64,000 nt of DNA, taken from an uncultured Blautia sp. (GTDB lineage Bacteria > Bacillota > Clostridia > Lachnospirales > Lachnospiraceae). How positions within the stretch are numbered: position 1 is the first letter of the stretch; each line of letters starts with the position of its first letter. The stretch lies in assembly GCF_934371575.1 (NCBI RefSeq), contig NZ_CAKRNY010000007.1:1-64000 (forward strand), written 5' to 3'. Below are positions 36,282 through 44,907 of this stretch, one piece after another. The notes under the pieces are model-generated. The model was not told the DNA's origin, did not search any database, and worked only from the letters and a program-made list of their open reading frames with translations. The position numbers were made by a program, and so were the translations under genes.

Positions 36282-37052
36282 TTAGAGTTCACCTGTCAAT
36301 TCTGTAAAAGGAATGTTTCCTCCAAACAGATCCAATGCACTTCCCACTGTCACATCCACTTTTCCACAGGTGGCTTTCTTCAATATCCGGATATCTTCCA
36401 TACTGCCAACACCACCTGCATAAGTGACCGGGTGTCCCTCATATTCTCCCAGCAGCTTTGCCAAAGGAACTTCCACACCATTTGCTTTCCCTTCCACATC
36501 CACTGCATGTATAAGAAATTCATTACAATAACCGCCCAGCTTTTCCATCAGCTTCAGGGTTACCTTTTCTTCCGTAAATTTCTGCCAGCGGTCTGTAACT
36601 ACATAATAGGAATCCTCTTTTTTCCGACAGCTCAGATCAAGGACAAGATGCTCCTTTCCAACTGCCTCTACCATTTTTTCCAGATTTTCCCAGGAGATAT
36701 GTCCGTCCCGAAATACATAGGAGGTAACGATCACATGACTGGCACCTGCCATCAGGTATTCAGCTGCATTTTCAGGATTTACACCACCTCCAAGCTGCAG
36801 GCCTCCCGGATACGCACCAAGCGCCAGAAATGCCTGGTCTCTCGTGGCTTTGTAATACTCTGAATCAGCACTGTTCAGTAAAATAATGTGACCACCCTTC
36901 AGCCCTTTTTCTTTGTATAAAGATGCATAAAAAGCACCATCCTGCTCTGACACAAAGTTCTCCTTGGCATGATTTCCCCTATCCTGAAGGCTTCCTCCTA
37001 CAATCTGTTTCACTTTTCCATTATGTATATCTATGCACGGACGAAATTTCAT
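36282..37052 (-). CDS. hisA: HisA isomerase of the eukaryotic (yeast His6-like) type
   Basis: A 256-residue TIM-barrel isomerase of the histidine pathway (ProFAR to PRFAR). It matches fungal His6 rather than ordinary bacterial HisA: CIDIHNGKVKQIVGGSL, NFVSEQDGAFYASLYKEKGLKGGHII, LQLGGGVNPENAAEYL, ASHVIVTSYVF, LVLDLSCRKK, CNEFLIHAVDVEGKANGVE, VTYAGGVGS and GKVDVTVGSALDLFGGNI. No other his gene is within the window. It is flanked by hpf and a lipoprotein gene, each with its own terminator. Function is as expected from the family; the isolated location is odd. Confidence 0.9.
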   Translation of the reverse strand: MKFRPCIDIHNGKVKQIVGGSLQDRGNHAKENFVSEQDGAFYASLYKEKGLKGGHIILLNSADSEYYKATRDQAFLALGAYPGGLQLGGGVNPENAAEYLMAGASHVIVTSYVFRDGHISWENLEKMVEAVGKEHLVLDLSCRKKEDSYYVVTDRWQKFTEEKVTLKLMEKLGGYCNEFLIHAVDVEGKANGVEVPLAKLLGEYEGHPVTYAGGVGSMEDIRILKKATCGKVDVTVGSALDLFGGNIPFTELTGEL

Positions 37053-37136
37053 ACTGTTCCTCCTCTGGTTATTCTGAATTCCACTTATATTCGCATATCG
37101 TGAAGCATATGCTCCGCTTTTATGGAATCATACCAC

Positions 37137-37176
37137 AAAAAAGCGCCGAATGAAATATACATCTTCATCCAGCGCC
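37137..37176 (-). terminator. Terminator of the lipoprotein gene
   Basis: GGCGCTGGATGAAGA pairs with ATTTCATTCGGCGC (wobble pairs) and is followed by TTTTTT on the minus strand, 22 bases after the stop codon. Confidence 0.82.
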
Positions 37177-37198
37177 AAATTTACATTTTACTATATAC

Positions 37199-37654
37199 TT
37201 ACTTTTTTTCGTTATCTGCGGTACTATCCGAAACCTTGTCTGATGCCTTATCTGCAGAAGTGCCATCTGCATTGTCTGCTGCGTTTTTCTCAGCGCTATC
37301 TGCTGCGTTATCTGTGACATTATCCGCCGCATCATTCGTGGTATTATCCGTGGCATCATTTGTAGCATCATTTGTGGTGTTATCCGTAGTATTATCTGCT
37401 GCATTACCTACAGCATCTCCCAGATCCTCCACGGCATTTCCTACACCCTCTCCCACATCGCGGACTCCATCAGCTACTCCGTCGCCCAAATCCTCAACGC
37501 CTTCACCAATGTCTCCGGAAATGGAATTGCCTGTATCCTCATTTTTGTTGTTTGGAACTTCATCTGCTGCGTTATTATCCTTACCGCAGGCAGTGAGTAT
37601 ACATAGTGTAAATACCAGCAAAGAACCTATGAGCATACGCTTCATTCTTTTCAT
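37199..37654 (-). CDS. Low-complexity repeat lipoprotein
   Basis: A 151-residue predicted lipoprotein: basic N-terminus, hydrophobic core and lipobox LTAC with lipidated C23. The mature part is built of short repeats rich in Asp, Asn, Ala and Thr (DNTTNDATND-like) plus GVEDLGDGVADGVRDVGEGVGNAVEDLGD-like heptads, so it is probably helical or disordered. No family is recognised. AAGGAG lies nine bases before the ATG. Single gene between hisA and dapB. Confidence 0.75.
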   Translation of the reverse strand: MKRMKRMLIGSLLVFTLCILTACGKDNNAADEVPNNKNEDTGNSISGDIGEGVEDLGDGVADGVRDVGEGVGNAVEDLGDAVGNAADNTTDNTTNDATNDATDNTTNDAADNVTDNAADSAEKNAADNADGTSADKASDKVSDSTADNEKK

Positions 37655-37758
37655 CTCATCTGTCTCCTTTTCTTAAGAATATTTTCAGCTGAAAATACTG
37701 CTGTGTATTCCTAATATATCCAGATGAGAAAAAATTATTCTGGCAAAAATTTCTATAA

Positions 37759-38517
37759 TCAGCCTTCGATCACATCACTCATATCATATCTTCCGGCTGG
37801 TTTACCGGCAAGATATTTCGCAGCTTCTACAGCACCCTTGCCAAATACAGCCTTTGAATATGCTGTGTGCTTAAATTCGATCACTTCGTCCTGTCCGGCG
37901 AAAATCACCTCATGCTCACCGACAATAGAGCCGCCGCGAACTGCTGAAATACCAATCTCTTTAGCATCACGTTTCTCTCTTCTCTGGCTGCGGTCGTATA
38001 CATAGTGATACTGATTCTCCATTGCCTCGTTCAGACTGTCTGCAAGTGCAAGTGCAGTTCCGCTTGGCGCATCCACCTTCAGGTTGTGATGCTTCTCTAC
38101 AATCTCCATGTCAAAGCCAGCTGCTGCCAGAACCTTGGCAGCGTCCTGAACCAGCTTCAGAAGAGTATTGATTCCAAGAGACATGTTTGCGGACTTCAGA
38201 ACTGCGATCTTCTTCGCACTCTCTTCCACTCTTGCAAGCTGCTCTTCACTTAAGCCTGTGGTACAAAGAACAACCGGAAGATTTCTCTTCTCACAGTAAT
38301 CCATCAGCTTTTCAAAAGCCTTCGGAGAGGAAAAATCAATGACAGCGTCTGCTTCTACCTGGCAGTCGTCAATGTTTGTGAATACCGGATAGCTGTTTTT
38401 CCCCTGGTCTGCGATATCGATTCCTGCTACGATCTGGGCATTTGCATCTTTCTCAACAATATCGGAAATAACCTGTCCCATATGACCGTTACATCCGTGC
38501 ATGATAATTTTAACCAT
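37759..38517 (-). CDS. dapB: 4-hydroxy-tetrahydrodipicolinate reductase
   Basis: A 252-residue NAD(P)H-dependent reductase, second committed step of lysine/DAP synthesis. Rossmann motif IIMHGCNGHMGQVI at the N-terminus, AVIDFSSPKAFEKL, the catalytic/substrate region EIVEKHHNLKVDAPSGTAL and ISAVRGGSIVGEHEVIFAG. It follows dapA by 17 bases and is likely co-transcribed with it. Confidence 0.96.
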   Translation of the reverse strand: MVKIIMHGCNGHMGQVISDIVEKDANAQIVAGIDIADQGKNSYPVFTNIDDCQVEADAVIDFSSPKAFEKLMDYCEKRNLPVVLCTTGLSEEQLARVEESAKKIAVLKSANMSLGINTLLKLVQDAAKVLAAAGFDMEIVEKHHNLKVDAPSGTALALADSLNEAMENQYHYVYDRSQRREKRDAKEIGISAVRGGSIVGEHEVIFAGQDEVIEFKHTAYSKAVFGKGAVEAAKYLAGKPAGRYDMSDVIEG

Positions 38518-38534
38518 TGTAATTACTTCCTCTC

Positions 38535-39428
38535 TTATGCAAGCTTGATTCCGTACTCTGTAAGAGCCTTTTTCAGTTTCTCCTCATTCTCCGGCTCCAT
38601 CTCGCAAAGCGGCATACGGGTCGGACCTACATTCCAGCCCATAAGATTTAAAGCTGTCTTAACCGGAATAGGATTTACCTCACAGAATAATGCATTGATG
38701 AGAGGAATCGCCTCAAGCTGAAGCTTGGTAGCTCCTGCAAGATCTCCCTCCATAAATTTCATGACCATGTCATGTGTATTCTTCGGAGCGACATTGGATA
38801 AAACGGAAATTACTCCAAGTCCGCCAAGAGAAAGGATCGGAAGTACCTGATCATCGTTTCCGGAATAAAGCTCAAGAGCTCCGTCAGCCATAGACATCAT
38901 CTTGGCGATCTGGGAAAGATCTCCGCTTGCAGCCTTGATTCCTACAATGTTCTTCACATTCTTTGCAAGAGCAACTGCTGTAGCAGGCTGGATATTGCAG
39001 CCTGTACGGCTTGGTACATTATACATGATGATCGGAGTTTCCGGTACGGAATTGGCAATCTCAGTATAATGACGGATAAGCCCTTTCTGGCTTGCCTTAT
39101 TATAATATGGAGTTACGATCAGAAGTGCATCAGCGCCATAAGAAGCAGCCTCCTGGGACATCATGATCGCAGTCTCTGTACAATTGGAACCGGTACCTGC
39201 AATAACCGGAACTCTTCCGGCAACTTTGTCAATTGCAAATTTGATAGTCTGAAGATGCTCTCCATGTGTCATTGTAGAAGACTCACCTGTAGTTCCACAG
39301 ATAATGATCGCATCTGTGCTGTTCGCAATCTGGAACTCCAGAAGCTCTTCCAGTTTCTCATAATTTACCTTTCCGTCTTCATGCATCGGAGTTACGATTG
39401 CAACACCTGCACCTTTGAAAATTGCCAT
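38535..39428 (-). CDS. dapA: 4-hydroxy-tetrahydrodipicolinate synthase
   Basis: A 297-residue TIM-barrel aldolase condensing pyruvate with aspartate semialdehyde. Seen: GAGVAIVTPMHEDGKVNYEKL, IICGTTGESSTMTHGEH, the catalytic-tyrosine region MYNVPSRTGCNI, and the Schiff-base lysine in VGIKAASGDLSQI. First gene of dapA-dapB; the gap to the upstream cobO is 43 bases. Confidence 0.97.
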   Translation of the reverse strand: MAIFKGAGVAIVTPMHEDGKVNYEKLEELLEFQIANSTDAIIICGTTGESSTMTHGEHLQTIKFAIDKVAGRVPVIAGTGSNCTETAIMMSQEAASYGADALLIVTPYYNKASQKGLIRHYTEIANSVPETPIIMYNVPSRTGCNIQPATAVALAKNVKNIVGIKAASGDLSQIAKMMSMADGALELYSGNDDQVLPILSLGGLGVISVLSNVAPKNTHDMVMKFMEGDLAGATKLQLEAIPLINALFCEVNPIPVKTALNLMGWNVGPTRMPLCEMEPENEEKLKKALTEYGIKLA

Positions 39429-39471
39429 TTTATTTCCTCCTATTCATCCTTCTGTGTCCTTCAGCAGTTTT

Positions 39472-39987
39472 TCACTTAGTTTCCGGTAAAATCTGCTCCC
39501 GTCCCAGAGTAGTAATGGTAGTTACACTGTCTACATAATCCAAAAGACCAGGATCTACTCTGTTTCCTGTGAGAATAACATGCATGGATTCATCCTTCTG
39601 CTTCAAAAGCTCAGCAACCATATCCACAGTTGCAATATGCTTATCCAGAAGTCCCAGAATCTCATCCAGTACCAGGAAATCACACTCCTGAGTAGCAATT
39701 ACCTTACGGGCAAAATTTAAGCCATTGAGAATATTGCGTTTTTCCTCGCCCTGCTCTTCCTCATTCAGCTGATCATAACAGGTTTCCATCTTTTCGAAAC
39801 GGAATATCTTAATATCCAGCTGATCCAGTTCTTCTAAAAAATCCAGTTCCCGTCTTTCATTTCCCTTCAGGAACTGAATAATGATCACACTTTTTCCCTG
39901 AGAAGATGCCCGCAGCGCCTGGCCAATTGCCAGTGTAGTCTTACCCTTGCCATTGCCGCAATATACTTCCGCTATTTCTTTTTCCAT
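39472..39987 (-). CDS. cobO: Cob(I)yrinic acid a,c-diamide adenosyltransferase
   Basis: A ~171-residue P-loop enzyme of the CobA/CobO/BtuR type that adenosylates corrinoids. P-loop GNGKGKTTLAIG near residue 11, VIIIQFLKGNERREL, DFLVLDEILGLLD and VILTGNRVDPGLLDYVD. ATG at 39987 has AGAGGAA at a six-base spacing, so the longer frame to 40068 is not used. It is a lone B12 gene; the corrinoid link to acetogenesis or other B12 enzymes is inference. Confidence 0.9.
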   Translation of the reverse strand: MEKEIAEVYCGNGKGKTTLAIGQALRASSQGKSVIIIQFLKGNERRELDFLEELDQLDIKIFRFEKMETCYDQLNEEEQGEEKRNILNGLNFARKVIATQECDFLVLDEILGLLDKHIATVDMVAELLKQKDESMHVILTGNRVDPGLLDYVDSVTTITTLGREQILPETK

Positions 39988-40145
39988 ACCAATTCCTCTT
40001 ATTGTTAAAAATACTGTTACAGCCATGCCACTGGCTGCCAACATGCCTCGCAATGCAGTTATTCGCAAATTGCGCCATTTTTAATATGCTTATATTACCG
40101 CAAAACACTAAGAATTGCAAGCAGAAGAAAATTAGTAAAATTTGC

Positions 40146-40769
40146 TCACACGTACTCCAGCTTGCTCACTGACACCTCGTATGCAATCCGCTTCTGAGTT
40201 TCATTTTCTCCGATTCGCTTCATATATTCCCTGCTCTGAATCCTGCCCCAGATCAGCACATGGCCGCCAACCTCAAAAGCAGAAGCGTATCTCGCATTTC
40301 TTCCCCAGCAGATACATGGTATGTAGTCTGATTTTCCATAAGGCCGGTTTACTGCCAGAAGCAGATCAGCGATTTCCCTCCCAAGCGGTGTTTTCCGATA
40401 GACAGGAGGCTTACAGATAAATCCATCCAGAAATATCTGATTTACAGGGGTCAGCATCTCTTCCTCCTCCAGGAATTTCAGTTCTCTGGCAAATGCGGAA
40501 AGCACCAGCCGATTGTGTTTTTCTTCATGACGGTTATAGGAACGGAACTGTCCGTGAATTTCCACATACTGTCCCACATAATCCTGTGTAACATCCACCA
40601 GTCTTTCAGAGACCATCACCGGAATCCGATCCTCGGAATCACTGAGACGCTTTACCAGAAGCTCCATAGTATAGAAGCCTTCTCCGTAAACCTGGTGACT
40701 GAATGTGAAACCTGTTACGATTTTTCCTGTAAGGGAAACCTGATTGTTTTCGATAATTTTATCTGCCAT
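40146..40769 (-). CDS. Tandem OB-fold single-stranded DNA-binding protein
   Basis: A 207-residue protein with two SSB-like OB units: residues ~7-100 (NQVSLTGKIVTGFTFSHQVYGEGFYTMEL...DYVGQYVEIHGQFRSYN) and ~110-205 (NQIFLDGFICKPPVYRKTPLGREIADLLLAVNRPYGKSDYIPCICWGRNARYAS). The second half is closest to ordinary SSB. It lacks the acidic DDDIPF-like tail that recruits partners in standard SSB, so it is not the main SSB. Its role in replication or repair is inferred. Confidence 0.82.
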   Translation of the reverse strand: MADKIIENNQVSLTGKIVTGFTFSHQVYGEGFYTMELLVKRLSDSEDRIPVMVSERLVDVTQDYVGQYVEIHGQFRSYNRHEEKHNRLVLSAFARELKFLEEEEMLTPVNQIFLDGFICKPPVYRKTPLGREIADLLLAVNRPYGKSDYIPCICWGRNARYASAFEVGGHVLIWGRIQSREYMKRIGENETQKRIAYEVSVSKLEYV

Positions 40770-41058
40770 GATGTAGTTCTCCTTCCTCTTTTCACTTTTT
40801 TCTGCAGACTTATTCGGTAACCTTGGGACATGCCTCAGATACTTGTCTTACCTGTTGTTCTATAATATCTATGAAAAAATCCCCTTATTTAGAACCAGAA
40901 ATCAAAAAATTTTTTTCAATGCCTTGTAATCTGCGAAAAATGTGGTAAACTGGGAGATTGGTTACTGTTCCCTTAAATAAGATAGGATAATCATTTTAAA
41001 TCAGGGAAAGAAAGCGGCAGATTTCTTCTGCCACAATAAAGAAAGGATTTCGATTTTT

Positions 41059-42894
41059 ATGAAGACGAAACGCGAAGATGTACGTAACGTAGCCATCATT
41101 GCCCACGTTGACCATGGTAAAACCACTCTGGTAGACCAGCTTCTGAAGCAGAGCGGTGTTTTCCGTGCCAATCAGGAGGTTCAGGAGCGCGTCATGGACT
41201 CCAACGATATCGAGAGAGAGCGTGGAATCACAATTCTCTCCAAAAACACTGCTGTTCATTACAAAGACACCAAAATCAACATTATTGATACACCAGGACA
41301 TGCTGACTTCGGCGGTGAGGTTGAGCGTGTATTGAAAATGGTAGATGGCGTTATCCTTCTGGTTGACGCTTTCGAAGGCGCTATGCCTCAGACCAAATTC
41401 GTTCTGAAAAAAGCTCTTGAGCTGGATCTGCACGTAATCGTCTGCATTAACAAAATAGACCGCCCGGAAGCAAGACCTGATGAAGTTGTTGACGAGGTTC
41501 TGGAACTTCTTATGGACCTTGGAGCTTCCGATGAGCAGCTTGACTGCCCGTTCCTCTATGCTTCTGCAAAAACAGGACACGCTGTTCTTGATCTTAAAGA
41601 TACACCAGAGAACATGGAGCCGCTGTTTGAAGCTATTCTGAAATATATTCCAGCTCCGGAGGGTGATCCTGACGCAGACACACAGGTACTGATCAGTACA
41701 ATTGATTACAATGAGTATGTTGGACGTATCGGTGTTGGTAAAGTTGAAAGCGGTACTATTGCAGTAAACCAGGAGCTTACTCTTCTGAACCACCACGATC
41801 CGGACAAGAAACAGAAGGTTAAGATCAGCAAGCTTTATGAGTTTGACGGTCTGAACAAAGTTGAAGTAAAAGAAGCAACTATTGGATCAATTGTTGCAAT
41901 TTCCGGTATTGCGGAAATCCATATTGGAGATACCCTTTGCGGTGGAGATAACCCGGAAGCAATTCCATTCCAGAAGATTTCTGAGCCGACAATTGCCATG
42001 AACTTCCTGGTAAATGACAGCCCACTTGCTGGCCAGGAGGGTAAATACATTACTTCCCGTCATCTCCGTGACAGACTTTACAGAGAGCTGAACACAGATG
42101 TCAGCCTTCGTGTAGAGGATACAGAGACCACAGAGTGCTTCAAGGTTTCTGGACGTGGAGAGCTTCATCTTTCCGTTCTTATTGAGAATATGAGACGTGA
42201 GGGATATGAGTTTGCAGTCAGCAAGCCAGAGGTTCTTTACAAGATCGACGAGCGCGGCAAGAAGTTAGAGCCAATGGAGATCGCTTATATTGATGTTCCG
42301 GAGGAATTTTCCGGTACTGTGATCCAGATGCTCAGCGAGCGTAAGGGTGAGCTTCAGGGTATGAGCACAGCCAGCGATGGTTCTGTTCGTCTTGAGTTCC
42401 ATATTCCATCCCGTGGACTGATCGGTTTCCGTGGAAACTTCCTGACTTCCACTAAGGGTACTGGTATTATCAATACTATTTTTGATGGATATTCTCCATA
42501 CAAGGGAGATTTCCAGTATCGTAAGCAGGGTTCCCTGATCGCTTTCGAGGGCGGCGAGGCTGTTACTTATGGTCTGTTTGCAGCTCAGGAGCGTGGTACT
42601 TTGTTTATCGGACCTGGTGCAAAGGTTTACAGCGGTATGGTTATCGGACAGAATGGCAAGGCAGAGGATATCGAGCTGAATGTCTGCAAGACCAAGCATC
42701 TGACCAATACCCGTTCTTCTTCTGCTGATGAGGCACTGAAGCTGACTCCGCCCAGAGTTCTCAGTCTGGAGCAGGCAATCGAGTTTATTGATACCGACGA
42801 GCTTCTGGAGGTTACACCAAGCAGCCTTCGTATTCGTAAAAAAATCCTGGATTCCCGTGACAGAAAGAGAGCTTCCATTAAGAAGAATGCATAA
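41059..42894 (+). CDS. typA: TypA/BipA translational GTPase
   Basis: A 611-residue ribosome-associated GTPase. G1 [15 protein letters not shown] at residue 16, switch region [15 protein letters not shown]3 [17 protein letters not shown]4 [13 protein letters not shown], then EF-G-like domains II and III, domain V and the TypA-specific C-terminal domain ([44 protein letters not shown]). Involved in ribosome assembly at low temperature and in stress. AAAGGA lies upstream of the ATG; the single gene ends at a strong terminator. Confidence 0.97.
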   Translation: MKTKREDVRNVAIIAHVDHGKTTLVDQLLKQSGVFRANQEVQERVMDSNDIERERGITILSKNTAVHYKDTKINIIDTPGHADFGGEVERVLKMVDGVILLVDAFEGAMPQTKFVLKKALELDLHVIVCINKIDRPEARPDEVVDEVLELLMDLGASDEQLDCPFLYASAKTGHAVLDLKDTPENMEPLFEAILKYIPAPEGDPDADTQVLISTIDYNEYVGRIGVGKVESGTIAVNQELTLLNHHDPDKKQKVKISKLYEFDGLNKVEVKEATIGSIVAISGIAEIHIGDTLCGGDNPEAIPFQKISEPTIAMNFLVNDSPLAGQEGKYITSRHLRDRLYRELNTDVSLRVEDTETTECFKVSGRGELHLSVLIENMRREGYEFAVSKPEVLYKIDERGKKLEPMEIAYIDVPEEFSGTVIQMLSERKGELQGMSTASDGSVRLEFHIPSRGLIGFRGNFLTSTKGTGIINTIFDGYSPYKGDFQYRKQGSLIAFEGGEAVTYGLFAAQERGTLFIGPGAKVYSGMVIGQNGKAEDIELNVCKTKHLTNTRSSSADEALKLTPPRVLSLEQAIEFIDTDELLEVTPSSLRIRKKILDSRDRKRASIKKNA

Positions 42895-42910
42895 AGCATC
42901 ATTGAAAAAC

Positions 42911-42958
42911 AGAGCAGATAGATCTTAGAAAAATAAGATTTATCTGCTCTTTTATTTT
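42911..42958. terminator. Bidirectional terminator after typA
   Basis: AGAGCAGATA pairs with TATCTGCTCT, with an inner AATCTTA-type stem, and is followed by TTTATTTT. It separates typA from the convergent glycosyltransferase gene. Confidence 0.88.
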
Positions 42959-43667
42959 ACAATTCTTTTTTCAGTTTATAAAAATCTTTCACAGCCTTCC
43001 AGCCGATTTTTACAATCTTCTTCACATTAATAGAATTAGTTCCGCCTTGTCTGGGTTTGAAGGTGATATCGATAAATTTCACTTTCTCTTTGTAATGGAC
43101 AAAGTAGGTGGTAAGCATAATGTTTGGGATGTTGAAATCTTCCGGAAGCTTGTCAATGTATCTGGCTACCAGGTCTCTCTTCATCAGGCGGTATGGCGCA
43201 TTGGCATCGGAGATTTTTACGCCGAAAATTATTCTTAGAAGAAGACATACCACATTCTCTACAAATTTCCGGGACATGCCGTCACCACGGACGGAACGGG
43301 TACCGATTATGGCATCATAGCGACCGCGCTGGTTCCAGAAGGGCTCGAATTCATCCGGGTTTGTCTGTCCATCGGAGTCGGTCTGAAAAATGTAGTCTGC
43401 TTTCTGACCAACCGCGTAGCGGTAGCCGTAAAGGACTGTGGGACCATGTCCGCCATTAGGCTTATCAAGAGGCACAAGAAGTGGTCTTGTGGAGGCACAT
43501 TTCCGAAGGAGTTCATAGGTGTTATCCCTGCTACCGTCGTTGATGATCACCAGGCGGGATTTTCCCTCATCATTATGCCTCTCCACCACTGGATACCACT
43601 GGTCAATGGTTCTCTCAATATTCGCCGATTCATTGTATGCTGGAATTACGATGTATAAGCTGGACAT
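42957..43667 (-). CDS. Family 2 glycosyltransferase (dolichol-phosphate-mannose-synthase-like)
   Basis: A ~236-residue cytoplasmic GT-A enzyme. Seen: YIVIPAYNESANIERTI, VIINDGSRDNTYELL, DKPNGGHGPTVLYGYRYAVGQKADYIFQTDSDGQTNPDE (the DSD metal-binding motif), and NAPYRLMKRD. It has no membrane segment, unlike many polyprenyl-phosphate glycosyltransferases. GGAGG stands before ATG 43667, and the upstream aminotransferase stop codon lies at 43679-43681, so the two are in one transcript. Acceptor and sugar are unknown. Confidence 0.88.
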   Translation of the reverse strand: MSSLYIVIPAYNESANIERTIDQWYPVVERHNDEGKSRLVIINDGSRDNTYELLRKCASTRPLLVPLDKPNGGHGPTVLYGYRYAVGQKADYIFQTDSDGQTNPDEFEPFWNQRGRYDAIIGTRSVRGDGMSRKFVENVVCLLLRIIFGVKISDANAPYRLMKRDLVARYIDKLPEDFNIPNIMLTTYFVHYKEKVKFIDITFKPRQGGTNSINVKKIVKIGWKAVKDFYKLKKEL

Positions 43668-43678
43668 AACATCCTCCG

Positions 43679-44872
43679 TCACGCTTTCAGCCCAAATTCT
43701 TCTGCCAGCTTCTTAAACTGCGGCAGGGAATTCACAATTGTCTCATAAGATACACAATAAGCCAGTCTCACATATCCCTGGCAGGCAAAAGAACTTCCCG
43801 GAACCATAAGAATATTATACTTCTTGCCGGCTTCGCAAAATACTTTTTCATCTGCTACCGGGGACTTCACGAATAAATAGAATGCTCCCTGTGGCTTGAT
43901 ACATTCAAATCCCAGTTCTTTCAGTCCATTGTAAAGAGCAAGGCGGTTCTTATCGTAAGCTGCCACATCCACCTCTGCGTCTACGCATCTGGCGATCACC
44001 TTCTGCATCAGGGATGGTGCATTTACACAGCCGATGGTACGATTGGCAATGGCTGCCGCCGCGATCAGTTCCTCGCTTCCATCTGCTTCGTCCGGGATCA
44101 CCAGATAGCCAATACGCTCTCCCGGAAGGGAAAGAGATTTGCTGTAGGAATAGCCTACAATTGTGTTTGCATAGTATTTCGTCAGATAGGGTACCTGCAC
44201 GCCGTCGTAAGCCAGTTCTCTGTACGGCTCATCGGAGATCAGGTAAATTACTGTGCCGAACTCCTTCTGCTTGGCTTCCAGAATTGCAGCAAGTTTCTTG
44301 ATTGTTTCTTCTGAATATACAACTCCAGTGGGGTTATGGGGTGTATTCACAATGACAGCCCGTGTCTTCGGTGTGATTTTCCCCTCAAACTCCTTCAGGT
44401 TCGGCTGAAATGTGGCAGTATCCGGTGAGATTTCCACAAGCTTGCCGTCATAATTGCGCACATATGCACCATACTCCAGAAAGTAAGGTGCAAAAACGAT
44501 CACCTCTTCCCCTGGATTCAGGATTGTCTTAAATGCTACGTTCAGACCGCTGGCAGCACCAACTGTCATGATCAGGTTTTTCGCAGCAAAGGAAGTTCCA
44601 AATCTGCGGTTCAGGGACTCTGCAATTGCCTGGCGAACGTCCTCAAAACCGGCATTACTCATATAGCCATGGAGAACCGTAGGCTCTTCCTCATTTACCA
44701 GCTCAATGATTGCCTGACGCACACAGTCCGGTGCCGGAACACTTGGATTTCCAAGGCTGAAATCAAATACATTCTCCGGTCCGTAAATGGCGCGAAGACG
44801 ATTTCCTTCCTCAAACATCATACGGATTGCAGAATTGTTTTTTACATAAGGTTTCATTTTTTCTGCTATCAT
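43679..44872 (-). CDS. Class I/II PLP-dependent aminotransferase
   Basis: A 397-residue fold-type I aminotransferase. Seen: FSLGNPSVPAPD, LHGYMSNAGFEDVRQAIAESL, TVGAASGLNVAFKTILNPGEEV, NTPHNPTGVVYSEE, the PLP aspartate region LISDEPYRELAYDG and the Schiff-base lysine in GYSYSKSLSLPGERIGYL. It resembles aspartate/aromatic aminotransferases; substrate not determined. GAGGAG is ten bases before ATG. Followed by the glycosyltransferase. Confidence 0.92.
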   Translation of the reverse strand: MIAEKMKPYVKNNSAIRMMFEEGNRLRAIYGPENVFDFSLGNPSVPAPDCVRQAIIELVNEEEPTVLHGYMSNAGFEDVRQAIAESLNRRFGTSFAAKNLIMTVGAASGLNVAFKTILNPGEEVIVFAPYFLEYGAYVRNYDGKLVEISPDTATFQPNLKEFEGKITPKTRAVIVNTPHNPTGVVYSEETIKKLAAILEAKQKEFGTVIYLISDEPYRELAYDGVQVPYLTKYYANTIVGYSYSKSLSLPGERIGYLVIPDEADGSEELIAAAAIANRTIGCVNAPSLMQKVIARCVDAEVDVAAYDKNRLALYNGLKELGFECIKPQGAFYLFVKSPVADEKVFCEAGKKYNILMVPGSSFACQGYVRLAYCVSYETIVNSLPQFKKLAEEFGLKA

Positions 44873-44907
44873 TTTGGGTCACTCCTCTTTGCTTACTTCT
44901 TATATTT

